Positions 21,099 through 29,655 of a DNA stretch of 44,018 nucleotides are shown here, piece by piece. The position numbers were made by a program, and so were the translations under genes. The stretch's first letter is position 1. The number at the start of each line of letters is the position of its first letter. The DNA comes from a virus. The stretch spans positions 1 through 44,018 of the IMG/VR virus record IMGVR_UViG_3300049460_000211; one strand, 5' to 3'. A model generated the notes under the pieces. The model did no database searches. It had not been told where the DNA came from and saw only the letters and a list, made by a program, of their open reading frames with translations.

Positions 21099-23054
21099 AT
21101 GGATTTCTCCGACATCGCTCTTGCAAAACTGCTTCAAACCGTTCCGGAGCTAGGAAATTACATTATCACGTTTAAGGACGTTTCTGAAGAACTCCAAGAT
21201 GACACTGGCATTCAGGTCGGCGTTTTCGTACTGAGAGTCGGTACTGAAATCTTCTTCATCCCTGTCGTTTCAAAGAACGATAACGTATACCCTATCGACT
21301 CTATCTTCTTTGACTCGGAAAAGCGGTTTTTCCCGCTGACAAAGAAAACGGTCATGCTCGTCACTTCGTCGAGCCAAATGGACCAAGGTAAGCCTACTGA
21401 CATTCCTAAGACTGTCGTTGGTAATCCTAGCGTTGCGGACATGATTAATCCGCCGCGTACAGGCAAGCATGTTTACGCCAGCTCAAGTCGTCTTACTGAG
21501 TTCATGGCCGCATTGCCTGACTATCTTAAACAAGCAACAATGGAGAAAATCGCTGCCGAAAAATCGGTATATGATTCCCTTGATGAAATGTATGGACTCA
21601 AGGCCATTTTCGACGTACTTAAAAACCGTCCGCAAAGCTTGGCCGCTGTTACTAATGCTGTACCTATTTCAGTTGTTACGGATGCAAATCCGGCAATGAC
21701 CCAAGATCAGATCTCCTCAATCCTGAACGACGGTTATCACGTATCGGGCGAACAGCCTTATGCGCGTGTTGCCGTTGCAGTGCAAAATTTCAATACTTCA
21801 GGTACGTTCCGTAACGTTACAAATCTTGATGGAGATAGAGATTTTGAAATTATGCTTTCTAATGGTACGTCTCGTGAAGCATACATTCCTAAAATGTATA
21901 CTCTGGGCTCTCGCCCAAGAGGTGTGAGTGGGGATTACGACGCACCCCGTTCGACTCTGGCATTGTTTACAACTGGTGATTATGCTCTGGACGAAGGTTT
22001 TATCGCAGTAGGTGAAACTCTTGATCGTAGAACTGTTCTTAAAACAATGTTTGATTACAATCCGCCCCTTATGTTGAAAGACGTTGAGAGCGGTGATACA
22101 ATTGTCATCGTGCTAAATTCAGGTGAATTCCTTGGTCCGATTTCGGTAAGCCGAGTATCTCTGAGCAGCTACGGTGTAGAAGTAAAGGGTTCATCATATG
22201 ATTCTGGATATGGGGCATTGACTCTATTCGGGTATCGTAATGTTCCAGGCAATATCAATGTTTGTGGCACGTACGAGCGTAAGGAAATCTATATTCCTTT
22301 CAACTCAATCGTTATCAAGCTTAAGAAGAATCTGAGTTCCGAACTGGAAGTCAACGTTAATGCTGCAAGTCGTAAGCGTCATATCCATGACATTCAATGG
22401 CTCGGCGATGAAATGAACATCGGTTACGATGGTGTTGAATTCGCTATTAACGGCAAGACTGCTGGCGCTGAAGCCAATGTTATGAAACGTCTGGTTGTTG
22501 ATGAAGGAATCGATCCTGAAGTGGCATCGAGCTTTGTCAAGCAGGCTAAAGAAATCAAGTTCGTTAAGGTTTACATGACTAAACGTGCTGGATTTACGAA
22601 TGCCCAAGACGACGGTAACATGCCTCAGTATGGCGACGAAGACCAAACTGGTATTGATCCTGATGAAGTTACGATGAACGGGGCTTATCAGCCTAACGGT
22701 CAGTTTATTCCTAACGTTCAGAATGCACTTGCTACTAACGACGCTCAGGTAACGGAAGCAACCATTATTTCGGAACTGCTTCAAGCTCCTGACATGTTCG
22801 AGTTGATCGAAGAATACCTTCCGGAAATCGAACAAGCCATTGACAAGCTGGGCCGTACTCTGTTCATGGCTCGTGTTCACGTTAGTCGTCTTGCAGAAGC
22901 AAACGACGCAGATCAGGTTTATGCATTCCTTGCAGGTCTGAAGACTGTATATCGTCTGCTAGGTGATAACTACATCAAGCTCAAGGAATATGCTGCTACT
23001 GCGGACTCTATCGACACTGAGGCACCGGGCAAACAAATGGCCGTCAAAGAGTAA
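21099..23054 (+). CDS. Large virion-type protein, 651 aa, unknown
   Basis: The start has an AAAGGA ribosome binding site. The first 130 residues are beta-rich. Residues 130-165 are helical and contain KQATMEKIAAEKS, similar to the KxA motif common in head proteins here. The central part (about 200-420) is beta-rich, with no membrane segment. The C-terminal 100 residues are helical (ISELLQAPDMFELIEEYLPE, then EQAIDKLGRTLFMARVHVSR). I recognise no family. Its place before the head cluster and its late-type promoter suggest a structural or assembly protein. Confidence 0.7.
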   Translation: MDFSDIALAKLLQTVPELGNYIITFKDVSEELQDDTGIQVGVFVLRVGTEIFFIPVVSKNDNVYPIDSIFFDSEKRFFPLTKKTVMLVTSSSQMDQGKPTDIPKTVVGNPSVADMINPPRTGKHVYASSSRLTEFMAALPDYLKQATMEKIAAEKSVYDSLDEMYGLKAIFDVLKNRPQSLAAVTNAVPISVVTDANPAMTQDQISSILNDGYHVSGEQPYARVAVAVQNFNTSGTFRNVTNLDGDRDFEIMLSNGTSREAYIPKMYTLGSRPRGVSGDYDAPRSTLALFTTGDYALDEGFIAVGETLDRRTVLKTMFDYNPPLMLKDVESGDTIVIVLNSGEFLGPISVSRVSLSSYGVEVKGSSYDSGYGALTLFGYRNVPGNINVCGTYERKEIYIPFNSIVIKLKKNLSSELEVNVNAASRKRHIHDIQWLGDEMNIGYDGVEFAINGKTAGAEANVMKRLVVDEGIDPEVASSFVKQAKEIKFVKVYMTKRAGFTNAQDDGNMPQYGDEDQTGIDPDEVTMNGAYQPNGQFIPNVQNALATNDAQVTEATIISELLQAPDMFELIEEYLPEIEQAIDKLGRTLFMARVHVSRLAEANDADQVYAFLAGLKTVYRLLGDNYIKLKEYAATADSIDTEAPGKQMAVKE

Positions 23055-23063
23055 CCATGAGCA

Positions 23064-23789
23064 ATGAGACCAAATCAACGAGAGCTTCATATTCGTAACA
23101 ACGTCAGAAACGTAGACCCCCTTGTAGATATAATTCTCTCGGGGGTTGAAGGGCCTGAGCGTGACGCCTATTTACAGGCGTGTCCTATTAAAGAATCGAA
23201 ATTAAAAAAAGGATACGTAGAAGCTAGTCTTCTATGTACCAACGATTTCGAAGCTATCTCCCACATCCTAGAGCTTCCAGTGGAAGTAATCCGGATGTAT
23301 TCTGCTATCTTCTATGACGTCACTGAATGCGATAAGCTTACAAAAATGGAGCTTCTCGACGTTCGTGATAAAAATGAAGCTAATCTGAAACTCTGGGCTC
23401 TATCGCAAGGCCTGGAGTTTATTGCTTGGAGAATGGGAAAAGCCGTTCAAGTATCTCCTGTCGATGGACTTGTTGATCTTTTCACTACTTGTCTTTATAA
23501 ATCCCGTGAAGCTATGTTCAGCGGAAACGTTGCAGAAGCATCTAAGGAAGCTACAAAATGGGTCAAATTAAGCATGGACATAGCTCGACTGTTGAAGGTA
23601 TGGACAACGGACGCAGGCGCTGCTAAGAAGGATCTAGAGATCGCAATCCGCGAAGTTGTACCTGACTTCCAGGGCTTCGATAGCTTGGACAACTTCGATA
23701 TCAAAGAGCTTACAGACCTACCAGCACGTGATCTAGGTCAAGACTTAGACGATAGAGAATCAGAACCGCCATCTGAAGAAAATGAATAA
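23064..23789 (+). CDS. Helical protein, 241 aa, unknown, possibly DNA-packaging or head related
   Basis: Of two nearby ATG codons only the one at 23064 leads to a long frame; the one at 23057 stops after 13 codons. The protein is almost entirely helical, with a possible helix-turn-helix around NDFEAISHILELPVEVIRMY (residues 56-75). The C-terminal 40 residues are acidic. A small-terminase-like role could be considered from the helix-turn-helix pattern and its place near head genes. The evidence is thin and I do not assign it. Its last codons overlap the next small gene. Confidence 0.65.
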   Translation: MRPNQRELHIRNNVRNVDPLVDIILSGVEGPERDAYLQACPIKESKLKKGYVEASLLCTNDFEAISHILELPVEVIRMYSAIFYDVTECDKLTKMELLDVRDKNEANLKLWALSQGLEFIAWRMGKAVQVSPVDGLVDLFTTCLYKSREAMFSGNVAEASKEATKWVKLSMDIARLLKVWTTDAGAAKKDLEIAIREVVPDFQGFDSLDNFDIKELTDLPARDLGQDLDDRESEPPSEENE

Positions 23790-23934
23790 ATACCTAGAAA
23801 AAATAGCTGCTAGAAAGAAAGGAGGCCAGCTCCAGGTACGGGCTGGTCAGAAGCCCCTTAAGGTTCCGAAGAGTAAGCCTTTCATGAGTCTCAAGACTAA
23901 AATAGTGAAGACCAGTAAAGGTCGTAAAGGATAA
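23782..23934 (+). CDS. Tagged highly basic peptide, 50 aa
   Basis: The frame starts MNKYLEKIAARKKGGQL inside the last three codons of the previous gene and ends at TAA 23932-23934. After the tag, the 41-residue remainder holds about 14 Lys and Arg and almost no acidic residues. It would bind DNA or RNA nonspecifically. T4 and other phages pack small basic internal proteins with their DNA, and this peptide fits that picture. The exact tag at its N-terminus is the main evidence that this short frame is translated. A late-type promoter for the next gene lies inside it. Confidence 0.75.
   Translation: MNKYLEKIAARKKGGQLQVRAGQKPLKVPKSKPFMSLKTKIVKTSKGRKG
23896..23906 (+). promoter_or_regulatory. 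Late-type promoter inside a gene, ACTAAAATAGT
   Basis: The TAAAATA core (23898-23904) is followed by G and lies 34 bases before the 23939 gene, which has an AAAGGA ribosome binding site. It sits within the small tagged gene. Confidence 0.5.
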
Positions 23935-23938
23935 AAAC

Positions 23939-25039
23939 ATGGCAAATATCAGCCCTGAACAACTCCGAGATATCTCGATCAGCGCGGTCGAAGACTTCTT
24001 GAATAACAAAGTTCCACTAAGCGTCGGCTTGGCTAAACAAGCGGCAGCTTATGAACTGAATGAAGAACAGGTTAAACGTGCTGTTGAATCAACAAACAAC
24101 ATCGCTTATCTGAAAGTACTGCAGTTGAGCGAAGACCGTACGGTAGAGTTCCCGCTTGCAAAGTACGCTGAAGTCATGGCTTCGGCTACGCTTCCTGATA
24201 ACTTCCAGGAAAAAGTGGCAGCAACTATTAGCGTCGAAAATAAAAACATCGAAAAGACAGCTTCTGCATATCAAATGCGTGAACTGGAATTCGGTGAAAA
24301 GATTACTTACTTCGTAAAAGAAGCTTCCGCTAATAAGGAATCACTTGAACGTCTACAAATCGAAAGCATTACTGTTGTTGATACTCTTGTCAAGACGGCT
24401 AAGGCTATTGGCAAAGATGAGAAGTGGATGGATAAGCTGGCTTGTGTAACTAGTGAACAGGAATTCAAAGAATTGTCGGTCCTTGTTTCAGGCTCAGTTC
24501 AGAAGTATCGTGACCTCGCAGGTGTTGGTCTTTTCAAAGAAGCCCAACTGAAGGACGTTACTAATTTCTCGAATCTATATAAGCAAGCTCGTGAACTTGT
24601 TCGTGAACAACGTGAAAGATCGAGTCTTCAAAAGCAAGCTGCAGAAACGACTCAAGGCATCAAAACCAATTCATTCGTTAACACGATGAATAATGTTAGT
24701 GCCGGTGCAAAAAACGTAGTTAACAAAACTATTGGTGCTCCTGGCTATGCAGCGGGTTACGTAGCTGGTAGAGTTGCAAAGACTCCTATTGAAGCGGGTA
24801 AAGCCGTCGGAAATGCAGCAATCAAAAGTGTTAAAACGAATACCCAAGCTATTATTGGCGCTGGCGAAAAGTCACAGGCGGTTGCAGTTACCAAAGCTGT
24901 TGGCAAGACTTCAGGTTCTGCTCTAAAGGGCGTATGGAAAGCAGCTAACCCAGTTATGGACGCGGCTCTGTATGACCCAGGTACAGATTCACATACCGGA
25001 AGAAGCAATGACGTATGGTCAGCTCTTCAACGTGATTAA
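23939..25039 (+). CDS. Head-cluster helical protein, 366 aa, probable core or internal protein
   Basis: The start has an AAAGGA ribosome binding site. The first 230 residues are helical and repeat the short pattern K-x-A many times (AKQAAAYE, EKVAATIS, EKTASAYQ, VKEASANK, FKEAQLK, YKQAREL, QKQAAET). The part from 240 to 340 is Gly/Ala/Val-rich with stretches such as GAPGYAAGYVAGRVA that could insert in a membrane. Its place just upstream of the capsid protease suggests a prohead core or ejection protein that is cleaved at several places. No family is recognised. Confidence 0.65.
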   Translation: MANISPEQLRDISISAVEDFLNNKVPLSVGLAKQAAAYELNEEQVKRAVESTNNIAYLKVLQLSEDRTVEFPLAKYAEVMASATLPDNFQEKVAATISVENKNIEKTASAYQMRELEFGEKITYFVKEASANKESLERLQIESITVVDTLVKTAKAIGKDEKWMDKLACVTSEQEFKELSVLVSGSVQKYRDLAGVGLFKEAQLKDVTNFSNLYKQARELVREQRERSSLQKQAAETTQGIKTNSFVNTMNNVSAGAKNVVNKTIGAPGYAAGYVAGRVAKTPIEAGKAVGNAAIKSVKTNTQAIIGAGEKSQAVAVTKAVGKTSGSALKGVWKAANPVMDAALYDPGTDSHTGRSNDVWSALQRD

Positions 25040-25064
25040 TTAAAGTAAACAAAGGACAATTCAA

Positions 25065-25604
25065 ATGTTAGAAAAAGTTAAAGAGCTAGGTCTTGAAAAA
25101 TTCGCTGGCAATGAAGATCTCGCCGACCAATTCGTAGCAGGCTTCATCACTCATGTTTTGATGGAAAAAGAAGCACTTCTGGAAAAAGAAGCGGCTAACC
25201 CACGTTCAGAGCAAGACATCAGCCGTGAATTTACGGACAATATCGCTGGCCAACTTGGTAAGGGTATTGGCGGTATTGTTTCTCATGGTGCAGTTGGTGG
25301 TGCGATGATTGGTTACCGTTTCGTAACTGACCAATTTAGATACCAACGCTTCCTTAAGTCCTTGCAACATGCTATTGCTTCGTCATCATTCCTTCGTGAT
25401 CAGAACCCTGCTAAGGTTGAAAAGTATGCCGATACGATTTACAGATTTGCTCCGCTGGTTGCAGTGGATCCGAATCTGCTACAATCGATCCTTACGAACG
25501 CAGTTCAAGGTGACGGTATCGATCTGATGACTATTAAGAGTCTTACGGATCTTGAAGGCCGCTATCGTGACAACGGTTCGGTTAATCCTAAAGCGTTTGT
25601 TTAA
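25065..25604 (+). CDS. Head-cluster protein, 179 aa, with a Gly-rich hydrophobic segment
   Basis: An AAAGGACA ribosome binding site precedes the start. The N-terminal 65 residues are helical and acidic, with MEKEALLEKEAANP carrying two K-x-A motifs. Residues 66-87 (GKGIGGIVSHGAVGGAMIGY) form a glycine-zipper segment. The C-terminal 90 residues form a helical domain (YQRFLKSLQHAIASSSFL, then ADTIYRFAPLVAVDPNLLQS). It could be an internal or ejection protein. It is followed by a tagged gene after two bases. Confidence 0.65.
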   Translation: MLEKVKELGLEKFAGNEDLADQFVAGFITHVLMEKEALLEKEAANPRSEQDISREFTDNIAGQLGKGIGGIVSHGAVGGAMIGYRFVTDQFRYQRFLKSLQHAIASSSFLRDQNPAKVEKYADTIYRFAPLVAVDPNLLQSILTNAVQGDGIDLMTIKSLTDLEGRYRDNGSVNPKAFV

Positions 25605-25606
25605 CC

Positions 25607-25927
25607 ATGAATAAGTACCTAGAGAAAATTGCCAGTCTAAGTGAGTTCGGAAAGAGCTTCGCTAAAGGCTGGAAGAGAAGTTCAACAACCTCCAAGATTG
25701 GTCTAGGTATGTCTGCTACCGGTCTTGGGCTAGGTGTTGCGAATCTAGCCAATGGTATAGAGAGCAAACATCGAGGAAATCACATGGCGGATGTGGAAAG
25801 TAAATCTTTAGATCAATTGAAAGATATCGCAGAGGCTTTGAAGAAACGACAGAGCGTTAATGTTCACGTTAAGTTGCCCGAACAAGAGAAAGCTGCTGGT
25901 ACCCAAAACAAATACATTCGTATTTAA
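25607..25927 (+). CDS. Tagged glycine-zipper protein, 106 aa
   Basis: It begins MNKYLEKIASLSEF two bases after the previous stop, without its own clear ribosome binding site. A hydrophobic glycine-zipper helix (IGLGMSATGLGLGVANLANG) spans about 36-55. A helical part follows (SLDQLKDIAEALKKRQ) and the end is basic. The tag plus a membrane-active helix fits a packaged protein that could act on the host membrane during DNA entry. No family match is known to me. Confidence 0.75.
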   Translation: MNKYLEKIASLSEFGKSFAKGWKRSSTTSKIGLGMSATGLGLGVANLANGIESKHRGNHMADVESKSLDQLKDIAEALKKRQSVNVHVKLPEQEKAAGTQNKYIRI

Positions 25928-25939
25928 GTAGTAACTGCC

Positions 25940-25950
25940 TGTAAAATATA
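25940..25950 (+). promoter_or_regulatory. Late-type promoter adjoining a start codon, TGTAAAATATA
   Basis: The TAAAATA core (25942-25948) ends five bases before ATG 25954, and no Shine-Dalgarno sequence is present. If transcription begins six or seven bases after the core, the mRNA would be leaderless. Confidence 0.5.
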
Positions 25951-25953
25951 AAT

Positions 25954-27459
25954 ATGCTAACAAAACTGATCGATACCTCTTCTTTTTACCAAGACGAACC
26001 CCAGGTTACGATTCTTGACAACAGAGACCTTACAGGCAGTCTCATCAAACAGGCTGCGGATTCTCGTATTCAACAATTCGCATCCAAAATCACTCCTATT
26101 CATGGAAAGACATATCTGCACATCCTCGCTATGGGCGCGGGTGAATTCTATGGTGCCAACCGTAACGCAGACTATTTCCCTGAATCGAATCTCATTGATT
26201 ATCACAATACCTTTGAGACTTCACCCGCCCATATCTTCCGCAACCACGTAAACAAGAACCCTGAAATTGCTATCGGGCGTGTTATCTATTCCGTTTATAA
26301 CGATAGAATGCATCGTGTTGAGCTTATTGCCGAACTGTGGAATGACAAGGCCCCTGACATCGTCGACAAGATCGAAAGCGGTGATTGGCCTAAGACTTCT
26401 ATGGCTTGCCGTACTCCATTCGACGTTTGCAGTATTTGCAGTAACAAGGCTAAGACTCGTGAAGAGTATTGTGAACACTTGAGCGAACAGCTTGGCAGAA
26501 TTTATCCAGATGGCCGCAAGGTTATGGCGTTGAATCTGGCTCCGCTTAGATTCTTCGATATCTCTATCGTATTCCGCCCTGCCGACGTAACGAGTTCTGT
26601 TCTACAGAAAGTTGCATCAACAGCTGAAGTTGTTGGTTCTGTAGATGAAGCCATGATGGCTGGCCTATCTGAAATTACGATGCACAAAGCCGCGTCGTTA
26701 AAGAAGCTATCAGAATTACTAAAAGAGGTCGATGGTGATGTTGTATCTGCTGATCCTAGTTTTGATAATCTTGTATCACGAGTTTCTGATCCGAAAGGTG
26801 ACGTTATCGACGTTCTTAGAAACTATAAGCTTAATGAAGTTCTTAGCACCTTGGGTCATCTTGGTATTAGCCCTTCATTGGGTTTTCTGGCAGAACTGAT
26901 TGGTCGCAAGATCCTCGGTGACGAAGCTAAGGGCATCGGCCCTATGGCTGCTGCTTATGTGAATAAATCAGGTACTTCTGCACTGATGGACTTTGATCGT
27001 GACTTCGGTGAAATTACAGAACCTAATATAGGAATTGTGCATGCGCTTCTTCCACACATGGAAGATTCTTCGTATCTGCCGGATTATGTAGAAAGCCGTG
27101 TAGCTATGAATAAGCAAGCATCGATGTATGGATATATGCAAGGTACAAACGTAGGGTACAGCGGAAATGGTCCTCATATCGAACCGACGGTTTATGAAAG
27201 GTTCAGAGAACAGAATCTGGCTAACGCTCCACAAAAGTCTGAACTCTTGCGTGTGTTCAATGCCATCGTAGCAATCGGCGGTGCTGCTCTCGCTGCAAAG
27301 TGGTTCATTACTCAAGTAATTGAGAAGAAAATGAAAGAGCAGGAATTGAACAAGCTTTCAGATGGTGTTAAAATACCTTTAGTTAAATCTGCTTCTGACT
27401 ACAAATTGACTTACAAATTAGCCAAGTCGGCAATGCTAAAGTTGATTCAGAATAAATAG
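25954..27459 (+). CDS. Capsid maturation (prohead) protease, 501 aa
   Basis: Residues 50-180 resemble HK97-type prohead serine proteases. H93 or H98 in AHIFRNHVNKNP is the candidate catalytic histidine. IGRVIYSVYND to RVELIAEL is the GRV-strand region, and IESGDWPKTSMACR with S149 is the candidate nucleophile. A cysteine group follows (C152, C159, C162, C173, with H175) and may bind zinc. The C-terminal 300 residues are helical with K-x-A motifs (QKVASTAEV, HKAASLK, NKQASMYG, VKSASDYK) and a hydrophobic helix near 421-438. That region may be a scaffold-like part that is removed. The enzyme would cleave head proteins after assembly. Confidence 0.7.
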   Translation: MLTKLIDTSSFYQDEPQVTILDNRDLTGSLIKQAADSRIQQFASKITPIHGKTYLHILAMGAGEFYGANRNADYFPESNLIDYHNTFETSPAHIFRNHVNKNPEIAIGRVIYSVYNDRMHRVELIAELWNDKAPDIVDKIESGDWPKTSMACRTPFDVCSICSNKAKTREEYCEHLSEQLGRIYPDGRKVMALNLAPLRFFDISIVFRPADVTSSVLQKVASTAEVVGSVDEAMMAGLSEITMHKAASLKKLSELLKEVDGDVVSADPSFDNLVSRVSDPKGDVIDVLRNYKLNEVLSTLGHLGISPSLGFLAELIGRKILGDEAKGIGPMAAAYVNKSGTSALMDFDRDFGEITEPNIGIVHALLPHMEDSSYLPDYVESRVAMNKQASMYGYMQGTNVGYSGNGPHIEPTVYERFREQNLANAPQKSELLRVFNAIVAIGGAALAAKWFITQVIEKKMKEQELNKLSDGVKIPLVKSASDYKLTYKLAKSAMLKLIQNK

Positions 27460-27481
27460 ATTGACTGAAGATTTTCAAAAG

Positions 27482-27490
27482 GCTACAATC
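27482..27490 (+). promoter_or_regulatory. Weak late-type promoter, GCTACAATCC
   Basis: This differs from the late element before the sheath gene (GCTAAAATACCAG) at two core positions, and the flanks match (GCTA and CAG). It lies 32 bases before the 27522 gene, which has an AAGGGA ribosome binding site. Confidence 0.3.
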
Positions 27491-27521
27491 CAGTGGCCTC
27501 GTTCAAAAAGGGATATTAGTC

Positions 27522-28739
27522 ATGATGAATCTAAGTCTTGATGATCTCATCCAGGATCTTGAAAAAAGCGCCGGTCTTACTAAGTCCGCCAGCGAAAAGT
27601 CAGAGAAGGATGAAAAGAAAGATGAAGAAAAAGCCGAGACGGCAGTTTGTAAAGCGGATGAAGAACTAGATACTGCTTGCAAAGCCGACCAAGCTGCTAA
27701 GAAAGAAAATGCCGTCGAACAAAAAGACGACAAGAAGAAAGACGACGAACAAACTAAGGAAGCAGCTGCAAAAGGTGCCGCCTTGGCTAAAGAAGTAATG
27801 CAAAAAGTTGCATCCATTAAACTTGATCAAGTTAATACAGAGGATACTATGAACAAACAAGCTGCTGACGCAGGTAAGGCTCTGGCCGAAGCTCTTCTTG
27901 AGAAGCTGGCTTCAGTCGGTGACCAAAACACCATGAATGGCATTGCCAGTGGTGTTCCGAACAAGACCCAGGTAGACCTGGCTGCTCAAGTAGCAGAACA
28001 AGATAGCATTATCCAAAACCAACCGGGTACGGATGGTCGTGGTAATGGTGGTACTATCAACCAAATTTTCGATTCAATCGTTTCAGACGCTATGGCTCAT
28101 GGTGCTGCTCCGGTTGATCAAAACCCCGCTGCTGGCGTTGCTAAGGAAGAAGGCGCACAAGTTGCTGCTCAGACTCCTAACCAAGGTGGTGTTACGGGTT
28201 GGGTCGATGCTGACCAGCAAGAAAAGGCAGCAGCTGTTTCTGAACTCGTTAGCCAAGGCTTCGACTTCGACGCCGCTGTGAACCTGGTTAAAGAAGCTGC
28301 GTTCGAACTCGAACAAGAAGAAGAAACGCAAGTCAAGCAAGCCGCTTTCGACGCTTTCATCGAACAAGGCTATGACTTCGAATCAGCTGTTGAACTGACA
28401 AAGATCGCTTCGGTTGCCGGTATGGCTGCTCGTGCTGGCCGCAAGGTAAGCGTTGCTGCAGGTCGTACTGCACAAGCTGCAAAGAAGACTGCTAATGGCG
28501 TAGCGTTTGACGCTAACCGCGTTAAGGCTCAAGCTACCCAAGGCTCGTTCAAGGCTCTGGCTAACAACAAGGCTGTCCAACTAGGTGCTGGTGGCGCTGC
28601 TGCCGGTGCAGCCGCTGGTGCATATGCTGTTGGCCGTGAAAAGAAGGCTGCTCTTGACATGCTCATCGCTAACGGCGTTGACTTCGACAGCGCAATCGAA
28701 ATGGTTAACGCTAAATCGACTCAACTGTACGGCTATTAA
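27522..28739 (+). CDS. Acidic head-core protein with three GxDF helical repeats, 405 aa
   Basis: The N-terminal 100 residues are extremely charged and Lys/Glu/Asp/Ala-rich, as in scaffold or core proteins. Many K-x-A motifs follow (LTKSASEK, QKVASIK, NKQAADAG, EKLASVG). Three copies of a repeat of about 26 residues occur at 28221-28302, 28329-28413 and 28639-28720. Each has the form A-A-x3-[LF]-x3-G-[FYV]-DF-[DE]-x-A-[VI]-x-[LM] (for example SQGFDFDAAVNLV and IEQGYDFESAVELT). A Gly/Ala-rich segment lies before the last repeat. It probably acts in capsid assembly as a core or scaffold component. The repeats look a little like UBA-type three-helix folds, but I cannot confirm that. Confidence 0.65.
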   Translation: MMNLSLDDLIQDLEKSAGLTKSASEKSEKDEKKDEEKAETAVCKADEELDTACKADQAAKKENAVEQKDDKKKDDEQTKEAAAKGAALAKEVMQKVASIKLDQVNTEDTMNKQAADAGKALAEALLEKLASVGDQNTMNGIASGVPNKTQVDLAAQVAEQDSIIQNQPGTDGRGNGGTINQIFDSIVSDAMAHGAAPVDQNPAAGVAKEEGAQVAAQTPNQGGVTGWVDADQQEKAAAVSELVSQGFDFDAAVNLVKEAAFELEQEEETQVKQAAFDAFIEQGYDFESAVELTKIASVAGMAARAGRKVSVAAGRTAQAAKKTANGVAFDANRVKAQATQGSFKALANNKAVQLGAGGAAAGAAAGAYAVGREKKAALDMLIANGVDFDSAIEMVNAKSTQLYGY

Positions 28740-28761
28740 TCCGTAGTCTGACTTAAATTAA

Positions 28762-28800
28762 GGCCCCGCTCTGTACAACATTACGGGCGGGGCTTTTTTT
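28762..28800 (+). terminator. Strong intrinsic terminator
   Basis: GCCCCGC (28763-28769) and GCGGGGC (28787-28793) form a seven-pair stem followed by seven T residues. It ends the 27522 unit. Confidence 0.85.
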
Positions 28801-28814
28801 CTTGGAGAAAATAA

Positions 28815-29225
28815 TTGAATAAATATTTGGAAAAAATTGCAGGAATGGCTTTTCCGAATTTGGCATCCAGGGGAGTCGGCGCAAGACTTGGCAAAGTTGC
28901 GAAACCATCTAAAGTTGTTTCACCAGGTTCAAAATTAGTTCGCGGGGATAAAACTCTTCTTAGCGCAGCATTACATAAAGCTGCTCAAGAACAGGAATCT
29001 AATTGGAAACACGACGCTATTGATACTGGAATAATCGGAGGTATCGGTGCAGGTACAGGTTTTGGAGTGCAAAAACTCTCTCCCAAAATTATAGGGGAAG
29101 GTGCAGGACATATGCATAATGCAAAACTTTTGGCATTGACTGGCGCTACAAGTTTGGCTGCTGATTTCGCCGGTGTTAAACTAAATAAAGCGATCAACAA
29201 ACATGTCGAAAAACAAGTATCTTGA
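28815..29225 (+). CDS. Tagged protein with a TTG start, 136 aa
   Basis: The frame opens with TTG at 28815, preceded by GGAGAAA, and reads MNKYLEKIAGMAF. The tag itself settles the start because no ATG is available there. A Gly-rich hydrophobic segment lies at about 70-88 (DTGIIGGIGAGTGFGVQKL) and a second at 109-120 (ALTGATSLAADFAG). The rest is basic. Its last 23 bases overlap the start of the next tagged gene. It fits the group of tagged, membrane-active small proteins. Confidence 0.75.
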   Translation: MNKYLEKIAGMAFPNLASRGVGARLGKVAKPSKVVSPGSKLVRGDKTLLSAALHKAAQEQESNWKHDAIDTGIIGGIGAGTGFGVQKLSPKIIGEGAGHMHNAKLLALTGATSLAADFAGVKLNKAINKHVEKQVS

Positions 29226-29655
29226 AAAGGTAGCTGAGTCGTATTCGATGGCTCCGCATCCCGATGATAAGAGTTGGTATGGTGTCGATAAGCTCCATTT
29301 GAATCGTGAAGAGTTTGCAAAACTTGAAAATGCGGAAGGTATCCATCCGGTTCAAACTGCAGCGTGGGCTCTAGGTGGAGCTACGCTAGGCGGAACGGCA
29401 GGCCATTTTTATACGAAGGCAACTATGCTTCCGTATTTGGCTAGTACCGCTGCAAATGCGCATTTGGATCCGTCCATTGCAACCCATGCATCAAGACTGA
29501 CAAATATTGGAAAGTCACGGCTTTTCAAGAATAAGTTTCTCGGTGCAGTGCTTGGACTAGGCCTCGGTGCCCGTATCGCTAACACCAAAGATTACAATAG
29601 ACGACTCGAAAATGCTGGATTCAGCAGAGTCCACAGTGAAGACGAAAATGACTAA
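29203..29655 (+). CDS. Tagged protein, 150 aa
   Basis: It starts MSKNKYLEKVAESY, with the tag shifted by two residues, and overlaps the previous gene by 23 bases. The middle is hydrophobic and Gly-rich (AWALGGATLGGTAGHFYTKA at about 52-71 and GAVLGLGLGARIANT at about 113-127). Both stretches could enter a membrane. The C-terminal end is acidic. The stop overlaps the start of the next gene (ATGACTAA). The 23-base overlap between two tagged genes implies tight coupling. Confidence 0.75.
   Translation: MSKNKYLEKVAESYSMAPHPDDKSWYGVDKLHLNREEFAKLENAEGIHPVQTAAWALGGATLGGTAGHFYTKATMLPYLASTAANAHLDPSIATHASRLTNIGKSRLFKNKFLGAVLGLGLGARIANTKDYNRRLENAGFSRVHSEDEND

Noticed and set aside
29567-29647. A longer N-terminus for the 29648 protein
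   Set aside because: The extra 27 codons lie inside the previous gene and do not resemble the rest. The ATGACTAA junction at 29648 matches other gene borders here.
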